Of a DNA stretch of 64,000 nt, positions 8,520 through 17,302 are shown piece by piece. The stretch is from CAVTQZ01 sp963737015 (GTDB lineage: Bacteria; Actinomycetota; Acidimicrobiia; Acidimicrobiales; UBA8190). Location: assembly GCA_963737015.1 (NCBI GenBank), contig CAVTQZ010000001.1, forward strand, positions 930,001 to 994,000, in the 5' to 3' direction. The notes under the pieces were generated by a model, which was given only the letters and a program-made list of their open reading frames with translations, was not told where the DNA came from and did not search any database. Position 1 is the first letter of the stretch. Each line of letters opens with the position of its first letter. Both the position numbers and the translations under genes were made by a program.

Positions 8520-9683
8520 TTGATCCTCCCGTCGGGTCTGAGCGGACGAGTCATTCCGGTCCAAGGAATCTCCGGAGCCGATATCGATGCCTGGCACGAT
8601 CTGGCGGCACGGGCGTTGGAGCCGAACCCGTTGTTCGAGCCGCAATGCGTCCTCGCTGCGGCTCGACACCAAACCTTCGGCGATCAAATCCTTCTCGCCG
8701 TGGTCGAGGACCAGGGCAAGTTCATGGGCTGCGTCCCCTTCAGGCGAGTCACCAATTGGTACAGCATTCGGTATCCCGTTGCGGCCAACAAGATCCGGCG
8801 CAGCACTTACGTGGGTACGCCTCTCATCGACGGTGCCCGAGGTACAGACGCTGCCGAAAGCCTCCTGAGAACGTTCAGCGAGAAGCGCAGGTCCTTTCGG
8901 TTCCGTCTTCTCGGGCTCGACTCGCTGCGTTCGGGTCCCGTAGAAACGCTTCTCCTGGATGCAGCGCGGCGTCTCGGGTTCAGGACCTATGTGCAGGAGG
9001 ATTTCGAACGGGGTTTCGTCTCACGACGCTCCGAGGAGACCTATCTGGCCCACACGAGCTCCAAGTTCCGCTGGAACGTCCGAAGCCGGAGGCGGAGGCT
9101 CGCCGAGTACACGGGCCATCCGGTCGGACTTGTAGACCGTGCGGGGGAAGCCGCGGCGATCGACGAATTCATCAAAATGGAATCGGCAGGTTACAAGGCG
9201 CGCACCATCGCTCTCGCCTCCGTTGCGGGCGAGCCGGAGTATTTCCGCGAGATGTGTCGCGGCTTCGCAGCCGACAAACGGTTGAACGTGTTGAGCCTCG
9301 AGTCCGGGTCAACGATTCTCGCGATGCTCCTTTGGCTAAGAGGAGGTGACGGGCTCTTCCAGATCAAGACGGCATACGACGAACGGTTCCGGTCTTTCGG
9401 GCCGGGCATCCTCCTGCACGTGGACTCGTTCGATTTCTTTCACAAGGAGAGCGATGCCAACTGGATCGATACCTGCGCGAGCCCAGGAAACGAGATGTTC
9501 CTCGGCCTCTTCCCAGACACGACGCGGATCAGGACGGTGCTCTTCAGCCTGGGCAGCGCTGTTGATGCTTCGCTCCTCGCAAATCTGCCGCGGCTTCGAC
9601 GGGCGCGTCGGCGACTACTCGATGCAGCTGAGGTGGCCGCCAAATCAATTTCCCACGCCCACCGACGGGACCGTGGGCCTTGA
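8520..9683 (+). CDS. BioF2/CelD-like GNAT acyltransferase
   Basis: A 387-residue protein of the acetyltransferase-like family found in polysaccharide and envelope gene clusters (Acetyltransf_6, CelD/BioF2). Seen in sequence are an N-terminal GNAT half with LLAVVEDQGKFMGCVPF, a basic linker SSKFRWNVRSRRRRL, and a C-terminal half with the substrate-domain pattern IQTAYD-like (FQIKTAYDERFRSFGPGILL) that marks the family. Members transfer an acyl or aminoacyl group to glycans or lipids; the acceptor is unknown here. The TTG start lies 60 bp after dprE2, and the stop overlaps the next start as TTGA. Context suggests it modifies an arabinan or its lipid-linked precursor; that is inference. Confidence 0.8.
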   Translation: MILPSGLSGRVIPVQGISGADIDAWHDLAARALEPNPLFEPQCVLAAARHQTFGDQILLAVVEDQGKFMGCVPFRRVTNWYSIRYPVAANKIRRSTYVGTPLIDGARGTDAAESLLRTFSEKRRSFRFRLLGLDSLRSGPVETLLLDAARRLGFRTYVQEDFERGFVSRRSEETYLAHTSSKFRWNVRSRRRRLAEYTGHPVGLVDRAGEAAAIDEFIKMESAGYKARTIALASVAGEPEYFREMCRGFAADKRLNVLSLESGSTILAMLLWLRGGDGLFQIKTAYDERFRSFGPGILLHVDSFDFFHKESDANWIDTCASPGNEMFLGLFPDTTRIRTVLFSLGSAVDASLLANLPRLRRARRRLLDAAEVAAKSISHAHRRDRGP

Positions 9684-10744
9684 CCCTCAGGGAGGACTTT
9701 CGACTCTGGCGCAGCGCCCACCCCGGCAAGAGCATTGCGGCAGTGAGGAGGGTTGCATTCGGGACATGGCTTCTTATCCTGGCCGTCGTCATGGCGGGAT
9801 GCGGCGGGGGCTCTCATGCGGCCCACAGATCATCGGCAACCACCCAGCCCGCTTCACCAACCACGACTCCCTCTTCGACGGCAACCTCCTCCCCATCGTC
9901 GATCACCACCACGACTCCCCGCCCGAGCCCCACCACGAGGACCGCGTCGTTGCCGGGGGTGGTCGCGAACTGCACCGCACCTGCTCCTGATAACTACAAG
10001 ACAAGCGTCAAACCAACGTCGCTGGTCGTCGCCTGCGCCGATAACGGAATAGGAGTCGAAGACCTGTCCTGGGCGAGCTGGACCACAACTGAGGCAACTG
10101 GGACCGGGTCGGTCTGGGAGAACGACTGTGCACCGAACTGTGCCGGTGGCACGATTCACCACTACCCGGCCTCGGTCATGCTCACAGACGTCAAGACCAC
10201 GGTCAGCGGACCCGTCTTCTCTCAGCTCAACGTCAAGTACCAGCCCATCGGGCCGCAGGGTAAGACCTCCGATGCGTTCACGCTGGAAGTACCTCTTGGT
10301 CCTCCTGTCACTTGTTCAGCGCAAGATTTACGAGTAACTGCTGTTACCGACGCCGGCGGCGGTTTAGGTTCGGACGGGGACTACGTGACATTCGCCAACG
10401 AGAGTCAACACATTTGCTCCATGGATGGCTATCCAGGTTTCGACCTGTTGAACGCGAGCGGGAAGACGATTCTCAATGCGGGGCGCGGGTGCGACGGATA
10501 CCAGATCTCTTGTACGACGACACCAACGTACGTGACACTGGCAACAGCAGGTGGAACGGCCTACTTCGAGTTCGTCTGGCACGACAACCCGGTGAACGGC
10601 CAGACGTGTCCACAATCCGACTCAGTCGTCTTGACTCCGCCCAACGCATACGATCATTTGACGGTCCCGCTCCAGATCGTCCCATGCGGCGAGCCGCCAG
10701 CTGTTGGAATCGGGACTGTTCAGTCCGGAACCCCTGCCACCTGA
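9680..10744 (+). CDS. DUF4232-type secreted lipoprotein
   Basis: A 354-residue exported protein. A basic N-terminus and hydrophobic stretch (WLLILAVV) end in the lipobox VMAGC near residue 41, followed by a Ser/Thr/Pro-rich linker of about 55 residues. The C-terminal half, from about residue 215, matches the DUF4232 pattern: a C-S-A-Q-D-L-R-V start, a LGSDGDYVTFANES strand pair, CSMDGYPGFDLLN, paired cysteines and a late VPCG. It would be anchored on the outer face of the membrane. The middle segment (residues about 95-210) is not recognised. The TTG start overlaps the acyltransferase stop, so it probably belongs to the same transcript as the DPA genes. Confidence 0.75.
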   Translation: MTLREDFRLWRSAHPGKSIAAVRRVAFGTWLLILAVVMAGCGGGSHAAHRSSATTQPASPTTTPSSTATSSPSSITTTTPRPSPTTRTASLPGVVANCTAPAPDNYKTSVKPTSLVVACADNGIGVEDLSWASWTTTEATGTGSVWENDCAPNCAGGTIHHYPASVMLTDVKTTVSGPVFSQLNVKYQPIGPQGKTSDAFTLEVPLGPPVTCSAQDLRVTAVTDAGGGLGSDGDYVTFANESQHICSMDGYPGFDLLNASGKTILNAGRGCDGYQISCTTTPTYVTLATAGGTAYFEFVWHDNPVNGQTCPQSDSVVLTPPNAYDHLTVPLQIVPCGEPPAVGIGTVQSGTPAT

Positions 10745-10759
10745 GGTTCTGTCGGAGAT

Positions 10760-12043
10760 TCATCCTTGCGGTCTGAGTAGCGGCCACACATGCGCCCAAG
10801 TGTCTCCGCCGTCTGTCGTTCTCCACAACTCCGAGCCGGTCGTGTTCCCCTGACCTTCGATGAACCAACCGTCTTCGCGGTTTGCGAAAAAGAGGCCTCC
10901 GGTACCCAGATCTCCGTCGTCACCGATGTTGGCGCTGGTCAATTCCCAGCTCACTCCGCCGTCATGGGTCACCTGGACGACGTTTCTGCCTCCGTCGATG
11001 AAGGCGGTGGTCGCTGACGTCGCGGCGATGTCCCCGAGGTAGCCGCTACTTATTGGGCTCGGCGAGATGAAGCACTCAGGCAAGGTCGTCGCGCCAGGGG
11101 GGATAGCGCAAGGACCCTGGAGCCATGTTTTTCCACCGTCTAAAGACCGAGCGAAGTTCTTGACCTCCTGACCGGCTCCTGGCTCTCCGGCGCAGGCGAG
11201 CCAGAGGACGCCGTCGGGCGCCTCGGAGAGGTATGCCCCCCAGTTGGTTCCGATACAAGGTGGGGAGGAGCGGGTCCGCCAGGTGGTGCCTCCGTCGCTC
11301 GTGACAAGAAGGTCGACGGAGTCGGTCGGTTGCTCCCCGACATTCTCGGCAACGAGAAAGGCCGACGAGGGCGCAATCCGCAACAGGTCGGCATAGGCGC
11401 GGGGAGTGCCAGAACCGGGCAGCTGATCACCAGACCAGGTCCTGCCCCCGTCAGCGGACTCTTGGATGCTGAAGCTGCACGGTGGGGTGGCCTCGGTAAA
11501 CGAGCATGAGCCTTCGAGCATCCAGATCGAGCGACCCATTGGTTCGACACTGACCACGTCCCCGAAGCTGGATGAGCGAGTCCACGTCGCTCCACCGTCG
11601 TGGGTGATGAAAAGGTCAGGTCCGAAGACGAAGCCGTCGCCGAGGTCGTCGAAGACGAGCGAGCTTGCCGGCGGGCCCGCAGGGCAGACAAAGGGTGCCA
11701 CCTGTTCTCTGACGGCGAAACGTGCTCCCCCATCTCTGGTGGAAGCCACGTCCAACGCGCATGACGACTGGCCCTGCTCCTCGAAGAGGGCATAACCCTG
11801 ACCGGCGTTGAAGAAGGCGACTTTCAAGATGCCTTCGCCCGGAGGTGCGAGAGAGGTCGTCGACGTCGTCGTAGAAGACGCAGGAACGGTTGTCGATGGT
11901 GGAACCGTTTTGGCCTTCGTCACCGCCCGATGGTGGCGAGCCCCCACTTGGGCGCTGATTGCCGAAGCTGCTGCCGTGGTCCCGCACGCGAAGACAAGGG
12001 CCGTGACCGCAAGCCCCGAAGACGCCTTCCCGGACACTCGCAC
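10760..12043 (-). CDS. Secreted BNR/sortilin-type beta-propeller protein
   Basis: A 427-residue protein with a signal-like hydrophobic N-terminus (about residues 10-32) and a Thr/Ser-rich linker to about 65. At least six Asp-box-like repeats follow (DGGARF, DGGATWTR, DGGRTWSG, DGGTTWRT, DGGKTWLQ, DGGVSWEL, DGGDTWAH). This is the signature of BNR/Asp-box beta-propellers (sialidase-like, Vps10-like or Ycf48-like folds). No sialidase catalytic residues can be assigned, so a binding or scaffold role is as likely as an enzymatic one. It is convergent with the envelope operon, with 15 bp between stops, and lies downstream of the hendecad-repeat gene on the same strand. Confidence 0.75.
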   Translation of the reverse strand: MRVSGKASSGLAVTALVFACGTTAAASAISAQVGARHHRAVTKAKTVPPSTTVPASSTTTSTTSLAPPGEGILKVAFFNAGQGYALFEEQGQSSCALDVASTRDGGARFAVREQVAPFVCPAGPPASSLVFDDLGDGFVFGPDLFITHDGGATWTRSSSFGDVVSVEPMGRSIWMLEGSCSFTEATPPCSFSIQESADGGRTWSGDQLPGSGTPRAYADLLRIAPSSAFLVAENVGEQPTDSVDLLVTSDGGTTWRTRSSPPCIGTNWGAYLSEAPDGVLWLACAGEPGAGQEVKNFARSLDGGKTWLQGPCAIPPGATTLPECFISPSPISSGYLGDIAATSATTAFIDGGRNVVQVTHDGGVSWELTSANIGDDGDLGTGGLFFANREDGWFIEGQGNTTGSELWRTTDGGDTWAHVWPLLRPQG

Positions 12044-12133
12044 TCAGTCCCCTATCGTCGTCACCATCTTCGCTCAGTGGGGAGGCACGTTTGTAGCGCG
12101 TGTATGCCCCTCAGGTGGCATCGCTGGGGGATG

Positions 12134-13003
12134 TCAGCGCAGCCCTCTCCTGAGCCGACGTCCTTCGTGCGAGACAACGCTCGCGGCAACTTCTTCCGGA
12201 GGTTCGGCTAGATCATCGAACGACGCCGTCGGCGCCTTAGGTGGCTCTGATTCGCCAGAGGAGGGTGACCCTTCCTCCACGTTCTGCTCGACTCCGTCAG
12301 AGGGCTCATCCGTCTCTGTTTCTGCCTGGTCGACTTGGATCGCCCCCGGGCCCGCACCCGCGAACGCCACCTCGAAGGCGACCGTCGCCTTTCTGATGGC
12401 TTCGTCATGGGCGCGTGAGGCTTCTGTGAGGTTCGTGGCACGCGCCCGGGACGCCTGCCGAAGCGCGTCCTCGTAGGTCTTCGTCGCATCCTGCAGGGCA
12501 GCGGTCCTGGCGAGGCCCGCTTGCTTTATCGCCTCCGCCCGCGCCAGGCCTGCCTTCTTTATCGCCTCCGCTCGAGCGACCGCGCTCTCGGCTGCTGCGT
12601 TCGCAGCGCGAAGGGCCTCTTCGTGTGCGCGCTGGGCTGCTTCCATCTCCTCCTGGTAAGCGCTCTCGACGGCCCGGCCGGCGCCTTCCTCTGCGGATTG
12701 GAGCGCTTCCCCGTAGCGCTGTTCGGCGCTTCGCATCGCGTCCACGCGTGAAGCTTCGGCCGAGCGAAGGGCGCCGTCGTGGTCCGCGGAGACCCTGCGC
12801 AGTGCCTCGGCTCGTTCGACGGTCGCCGACCTCATCGCTTCAGCCCGCGCCACGGTTGCGCCACGAATCGCCACCGCCCGCAGCTTTTCCGCCTCAGCCG
12901 CTTCCTCGGCTGCCTGCACAGCCTCGTCGTGGGCCTGATCGGACACAGACGATGGGTCGTCGCCGCTGCCCTTTTCGCCGTTCAGCCGAATGACGTTTGA
13001 CAT
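12134..13003 (-). CDS. Alanine-rich hendecad-repeat (11-residue) helical protein
   Basis: A 289-residue hydrophilic protein with no signal peptide, membrane segment or cysteine. Residues about 39-217 consist of some sixteen 11-residue units ending in Ala, such as GLARAEAIKQA, TKTYEDALRQA and SRAHDEAIRKA, interrupted once by a 3-residue insert. An acidic disordered tail follows, rich in Glu, Ser and Pro. Such hendecads form straight or right-handed coiled coils and amphipathic helices, as in LEA group 3 proteins; no specific family is recognised. The start is ATG at 13003 because AGGGAGGG sits five bases upstream. The frame stays open upstream to 13288 but overlaps the divergent oxidoreductase and is not used. 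Confidence 0.8.
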   Translation of the reverse strand: MSNVIRLNGEKGSGDDPSSVSDQAHDEAVQAAEEAAEAEKLRAVAIRGATVARAEAMRSATVERAEALRRVSADHDGALRSAEASRVDAMRSAEQRYGEALQSAEEGAGRAVESAYQEEMEAAQRAHEEALRAANAAAESAVARAEAIKKAGLARAEAIKQAGLARTAALQDATKTYEDALRQASRARATNLTEASRAHDEAIRKATVAFEVAFAGAGPGAIQVDQAETETDEPSDGVEQNVEEGSPSSGESEPPKAPTASFDDLAEPPEEVAASVVSHEGRRLRRGLR

Positions 13004-13104
13004 GGTCCCTCCCTGGATTCGGTCAGCCGGGATAACCGAACGCTGCCATTCAACGCGCGGAACGGCTTCGTGGACAAGGGTCTTGTCGCCTTTAAGATCC
13101 CAGC

Positions 13105-13986
13105 GTGCGCGAAGGTGTTCGTCTCGGTTTCGTCCTCCCTCAGACGGAGATCGGGCCCGACCCCGACGACCTGGTCGCGTTCGCCGAGGCCGCAGAGGCC
13201 TCCGGCTTCGACTTTCTGGCCGTCTACGACCACGTCCTGGGCGCCGACTCCGCCTGCAGACCCGGGTGGAACCAGCCCTACGACGCAACCGATCAGTTCC
13301 ACGAGCCCCTCGTTCTCTACGGGTTCCTGGCAGCCCACACGAGCCTCGAGCTCGCCACAGGGGTTCTCGTCCTTCCCCAGAGACAGACGGCGCTGGTCGC
13401 GAAGCAGGCGGCCGAGGTCGACATCGTCACCCGCGGTCGTTTCCGGCTCGGAGTGGGGATCGGCTGGAACGACGTCGAGTACGAAGCCTTGGGAGTCGAC
13501 TTCCGCACGCGGGCCGCCCGTTACGAGGAGCAGATCGAAGTCCTACGGCTCCTGTGGACCCACGACGTGGTTTCGTTCGAGGGTCGCTTCCACAAGATCG
13601 ACGCGGCCGGCATTTTGCCGAGGCCGATCCAGCGGCCGATCCCTATCTGGTTGGGAGGCGGAGCGGACCCACGCGTCATGGAGCGCATAGGCCGGATCGG
13701 TGACGGCTGGCTGGCGGTGACGGCTCCCGGGCACGGTCTCGAAGAAGCCTGGCAGGTCGTCGTCCGATCAGCGACAGAAGCCGGACGCGATCCACGTTCT
13801 GTGGGTCTCGAAGGTCGCGTAGAGCCTCGAGGCGATCCGAGTGACGAGAAGCTCCGTCGCCAACTGGAACGGTGGTACGGGTTCGAATCCACCACTCACA
13901 TTTCGGTGAGCGGACTGCACGCCGGCAGGGGCCCGAAGGAGCACATCGAGTTCGTCAAACACGCGGGATCGATCATCTTCGATTAG
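13105..13986 (+). CDS. LLM-class (luciferase-like) F420-dependent oxidoreductase
   Basis: A 293-residue TIM-barrel enzyme of the bacterial luciferase superfamily, close to the actinobacterial TIGR03619 type. Visible are LGFVLPQTE at strand 1, FLAVYDHVLG, LATGVLVLPQRQTALVAKQAAEVD, the cofactor-loop segment RFRLGVGIGWNDVEYEALG, and the strand IPIWLGGGADPRVMERIGRIGDGW. Members typically use F420H2 in place of flavin. The GTG start is 101 bp from the divergent hendecad gene start and has no clear Shine-Dalgarno, so it may be leaderless. The stop overlaps the convergent zinc-ribbon gene by 4 bp. The substrate is unknown. Confidence 0.88.
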   Translation: MREGVRLGFVLPQTEIGPDPDDLVAFAEAAEASGFDFLAVYDHVLGADSACRPGWNQPYDATDQFHEPLVLYGFLAAHTSLELATGVLVLPQRQTALVAKQAAEVDIVTRGRFRLGVGIGWNDVEYEALGVDFRTRAARYEEQIEVLRLLWTHDVVSFEGRFHKIDAAGILPRPIQRPIPIWLGGGADPRVMERIGRIGDGWLAVTAPGHGLEEAWQVVVRSATEAGRDPRSVGLEGRVEPRGDPSDEKLRRQLERWYGFESTTHISVSGLHAGRGPKEHIEFVKHAGSIIFD

Positions 13987-14180
13987 ACGTGGTGCACCAA
14001 CCAACCGATTCCCTGGTACGCCCGCCAACCCAGGTACACCACCGTCGACAGGGCGAGGAGCTTGAAGTGCCAGGGGATCTTCCGTCGCTCCTCGAGCGGC
14101 TCCTCGCAGGTCGGACAAGCTCCCTCCTCGGTGAGCTCCTCCTCGGGGACCATCTTTTCGCAGGCGTCGCACCAGGGCAT
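13983..14180 (-). CDS. Small zinc-ribbon membrane protein
   Basis: A 65-residue protein with two CxxC pairs (CDAC near residue 4 and CPTC near residue 22) separated by an acidic stretch, giving a zinc-ribbon knuckle. One membrane helix follows (about residues 40-60, LLALSTVVYLGWRAYQGIGWLV) with a short tail. The topology would hold the ribbon at the cytoplasmic face. The function is unknown. Coding is supported by the conserved metal motif and helix rather than by length. It lies 36 bp upstream of the acyl-CoA carboxylase region on the same strand, ending in convergent overlap with the oxidoreductase. Confidence 0.75.
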   Translation of the reverse strand: MPWCDACEKMVPEEELTEEGACPTCEEPLEERRKIPWHFKLLALSTVVYLGWRAYQGIGWLVHHV

Positions 14181-14216
14181 TTCCCTCAGCCCCGAAAGTA
14201 GATCATCCGGGTCCGG

Positions 14217-15746
14217 TCACACGGGCGGCACGCCGTGTCGGCGCTCGCTGAACCTTCGGTCCCGGGCCGTCGACGTGGCGATGCGCGCGATCAATTCGGT
14301 TCGCAGATCCTCGGGCGCCACGACGGCGTCCACGACGAGATCGGAAGCCAGTCGCAGAAGGTCGACGTCCTGTTCGTACTCGCGTCTTTTCTCCGCGATG
14401 AAGTCTTCCCTTTCGGCAGGGTCGGAGATCTCGGCGATCTTGTTCGCGTAGACGGCGTTGACCGCTGCCTCGGGACCCATGACGGCAATCTCAGCGGTCG
14501 GCAACGCGATGCAGGAGTCCGGCTCGAATCCAGGTCCCGCCATTGCGTAGAGGCCCGCCCCGTAAGCCTTACGGACGATCACGGATACCTTTGCAACAGT
14601 CGCCTCGGAGACCGCGGTGATCATCTTCGCACCGTGGCGGATTATGCCCTCACGCTCGACGACGGTACCGATCATGAACCCGGGAACGTCGGCGAGGAAT
14701 ACGAGGGGGATGTTGAAGGCGTCCGCGCACCAGATGAAACGTGCCGCCTTGTCGGCCGAGTCGACGAAGAGAACGCCCCCTCGCACCGCAGGGTTGCTCG
14801 CCACGACTGCGACCGAGTGTCCCTCGAGCCGCGCCCAACCGACGATCAGCTCAGTGGCGAATCCGGGTTTGATCTCGAAAAAGGAGCTCTCGTCGAACAC
14901 GGAGTCGATCACGTCGTGCATGTCGTACGAGGCCCGCTGATCCGTCGGCACGGTGTCCGACCCGAGCTCGGCGGCCGGAGGCCTCCTGGCCGAGACGGGC
15001 GGGTCGTCGCGCCAGGAGCCCGGCATGTAGGAGAAGTACTCCTTCGCCATCTCGATCGCCGTCGCGTCGTCAGGCGTCAAATTGTCCCCGCATCCCGAGA
15101 CCGTGCAGTGCATGCGGGCGCCGCCCATCTCCTCGAGCGTGGTCGTCTCCCCCACCACCATCTCCGCCATGCGGGGAGACCCGAGGTACATCGAGGCGTT
15201 CCCCTCGACCATGAAGACCACGTCACAAAAAGCCGGTATGTAAGCCCCGCCCGCGGCGGACGGTCCGAACAAGCAGCAGATCTGAGGTACTCGCCCCGAA
15301 AGCCGCACCTGGTTGTAGAAGATCTTCCCGGCGCCCCGCCTGCCGGGAAAGAGGTCGACCTGATCCGTGATCCGAGCGCCCGCCGAGTCGACGAGCCAGA
15401 AAACCGGAAGCTCGTGTACGAGCGCGTACTCCGTGAGCCGGATGATCTTCTCGACGGTGCGCGCCCCCCAGGAGCCCGCCTTCACCGTCGGATCGTTCGC
15501 CATCACGCACACCGGCCTCCCGTCGACGGCTCCACGGCCAGTGATGACCCCGTCTGCCGGAAGATCACGAGCCATCGCGTTCGCGAGAAGCCCGTCCTCC
15601 ATGAAGGACCCCTCGTCGAGCAAAAGCGCCAGGCGCTCGCGCACGGGAAGCTTGTTCTGTGAAGCGAGCTTCGCCGCTGCCTTTTCTCCGGGGTCGGCAG
15701 ACGCCGAGCGAATGGCTTCGGCTATCTCTTTCGGGTCGCTCGGCAC
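14217..15746 (-). CDS. Acyl-CoA carboxylase, carboxyltransferase (beta) subunit
   Basis: A 509-residue biotin-dependent carboxyltransferase that moves CO2 from carboxybiotin to propionyl-CoA or acetyl-CoA. Both crotonase-like halves are present: the N-half with DGVITGRGAVDGRPV, DSAGARI and GPSAAGGAYIPAF, and the C-half with FFEIKPGFA, VGWARLEGHSVAVVASNP, DVPGFMIG and YGAGLYAM. The longer open frame to 15905 runs into der; the GTG at 15746, 4 nt after the der stop, fits the family N-terminus. No biotin carboxylase or carrier subunit is nearby, so its alpha partner must be encoded elsewhere. The acyl specificity (propionyl, acetyl or methylcrotonyl) is not settled from sequence. Confidence 0.9.
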   Translation of the reverse strand: MPSDPKEIAEAIRSASADPGEKAAAKLASQNKLPVRERLALLLDEGSFMEDGLLANAMARDLPADGVITGRGAVDGRPVCVMANDPTVKAGSWGARTVEKIIRLTEYALVHELPVFWLVDSAGARITDQVDLFPGRRGAGKIFYNQVRLSGRVPQICCLFGPSAAGGAYIPAFCDVVFMVEGNASMYLGSPRMAEMVVGETTTLEEMGGARMHCTVSGCGDNLTPDDATAIEMAKEYFSYMPGSWRDDPPVSARRPPAAELGSDTVPTDQRASYDMHDVIDSVFDESSFFEIKPGFATELIVGWARLEGHSVAVVASNPAVRGGVLFVDSADKAARFIWCADAFNIPLVFLADVPGFMIGTVVEREGIIRHGAKMITAVSEATVAKVSVIVRKAYGAGLYAMAGPGFEPDSCIALPTAEIAVMGPEAAVNAVYANKIAEISDPAEREDFIAEKRREYEQDVDLLRLASDLVVDAVVAPEDLRTELIARIATSTARDRRFSERRHGVPPV

Positions 15747-15750
15747 CGGC

Positions 15751-17241
15751 TCAGCCCCCCAGGCGCACGCGCAGCTTGATGGGCGTGGGTCCCAGATCGA
15801 GCTCTTCCCGCAGGCGCCGCTCCACGTACCGTAGGTAGGGACTGGCGAGCCTCCGCGTAGCGAAGAGCGTGAAGGTCGGCGGATCGGCAGCGCCCTGAAC
15901 CGCATACCGGATGCGTGAACCGGGAGCCGGATGTGCCGCTTGGATCGCGGCGATCGTGCGGTTCAGGACGCCTGTGGGAACGCGGCGGCTGTACGCCTCC
16001 ATTGCCCGACCTACCGCCCCGAGGACGCGGTGCACGCCGAGCCCCGTTCGCGCGCTGACCTTGAGCACCGGCATGTCGCCGAGAAATGCGAGGCGGTCCT
16101 CGACGTCGATGAGGACGCGGGCTCGAGCTTCGGTGTCCAGCAGCTCCCATTTGTTCAGGACCACGACGACGGGACTTCCCGAAACGCCGATGCGTTCGGC
16201 GAGCCGCTGATCCTGATGCGTGACGCCCTCGGTGGCATCGATCACGAGCAGAACGACGTCGGCCTCGTCGATGGATTGAAGGGCACGAACCATCGAGAAG
16301 TACTCGGCACCTGGCGCAGAGCGCGACCGTCTGCGCATCCCGGCCGTATCGACGAAGCGCAGGGCTCCCTGATCGGTCTCCAGAAGTGTGTCGACCGAAT
16401 CCCGGGTGGTCCCGGGGACATCGTGGACGACCGAACGCTCCTCTCCCACCAACCGATTGAACAAAGTGGACTTTCCGACATTCGGCCTCCCCGCGATGGC
16501 GACCCTCGCGAGGACGGAACCGGGCTTATGCGAGCGCGAGGCCAACCGTGACTGGCCGTTCGAGGCCGTCGCGCCGGCGCTCGGGGACCCTTGGTCGTCC
16601 TCCGTGTCACCTCCTTGGCCGGTCACGCGCCTGGTGATCTCGTCGAGCAGCTCGCCGGTCCCCCGGCCGTGAAGCGCGCTCACTGCGTACGGGTCTCCGA
16701 GACCGAGGGACACGAGCTCCCAGGATTCGGTCTCCCGCTGAGAATTGTCGGCCTTGTTCGCGACAAGGAGAGCGGGCACGTCGGTGCGCCGGACGAATCT
16801 GGCGACATCCTCGTCTTCGGTCGTCGCACCGACCGTCACGTCCACGACGATCAGAACGAGGTCTGCTCCTTCCACGGCGCGGCGGGCTTGACTGGTGACC
16901 TTGGCGTCCAGGGCGTCGCCGCCCGACAGCCAGCCCCCGGTATCCACCACGACGAAGGCCTGTCCGTTCCACTCGGCTTCGAGCTCCAGCCGGTCGCGAG
17001 TGATTCCCGGGCGTTCCTCGACCACTGACGCCCGACGCCCGACCATCCGGTTAACGAGCGTGGACTTTCCGACGTTCGAGCGCCCCGCCACCACGACCCG
17101 AGGGAGTCTGCGATCGATGACGGCGCTCGGACCAACCTCGAGGGCGCGCGCTGAAGCCGTCCCGGATTGGTCGTCCAGGACACGAAGAGACTCTGCGGAC
17201 GCCTCCGCGGAGTTGTTTCCGGTCGAAATCGGGGCTGACAT
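15751..17241 (-). CDS. der: Ribosome biogenesis GTPase Der (EngA)
   Basis: A 496-residue tandem GTPase needed for 50S subunit maturation. The first G domain has GRSNVGKST (P-loop), PGITRD and VDTGG. The second has GRPNVGKST, PGTTRDS, DTAGMRRR and NKWE. A C-terminal KH-like domain ends in PIKLRVRLGG. The first domain's switch region is intact. The N-terminal extension of about 45 residues before the first P-loop is longer than usual and low in conservation, so the start could be later. The spacer to the divergent ispH gene is 61 bp. The acyl-CoA carboxylase gene follows after 4 nt, so the two are probably coupled. Confidence 0.96.
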   Translation of the reverse strand: MSAPISTGNNSAEASAESLRVLDDQSGTASARALEVGPSAVIDRRLPRVVVAGRSNVGKSTLVNRMVGRRASVVEERPGITRDRLELEAEWNGQAFVVVDTGGWLSGGDALDAKVTSQARRAVEGADLVLIVVDVTVGATTEDEDVARFVRRTDVPALLVANKADNSQRETESWELVSLGLGDPYAVSALHGRGTGELLDEITRRVTGQGGDTEDDQGSPSAGATASNGQSRLASRSHKPGSVLARVAIAGRPNVGKSTLFNRLVGEERSVVHDVPGTTRDSVDTLLETDQGALRFVDTAGMRRRSRSAPGAEYFSMVRALQSIDEADVVLLVIDATEGVTHQDQRLAERIGVSGSPVVVVLNKWELLDTEARARVLIDVEDRLAFLGDMPVLKVSARTGLGVHRVLGAVGRAMEAYSRRVPTGVLNRTIAAIQAAHPAPGSRIRYAVQGAADPPTFTLFATRRLASPYLRYVERRLREELDLGPTPIKLRVRLGG

Positions 17242-17302
17242 CCGCTTTCGAGGCTACCGCCCGACCGCGAGGTGCAAGGGGTGCGACAGGTAGCCTGGAT
17301 GG

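Noticed and set aside
14235..15662. A 475-codon open frame on the plus strand
   Set aside because: Antisense to the acyl-CoA carboxylase gene, and its protein is Arg/Asp-rich without family motifs.
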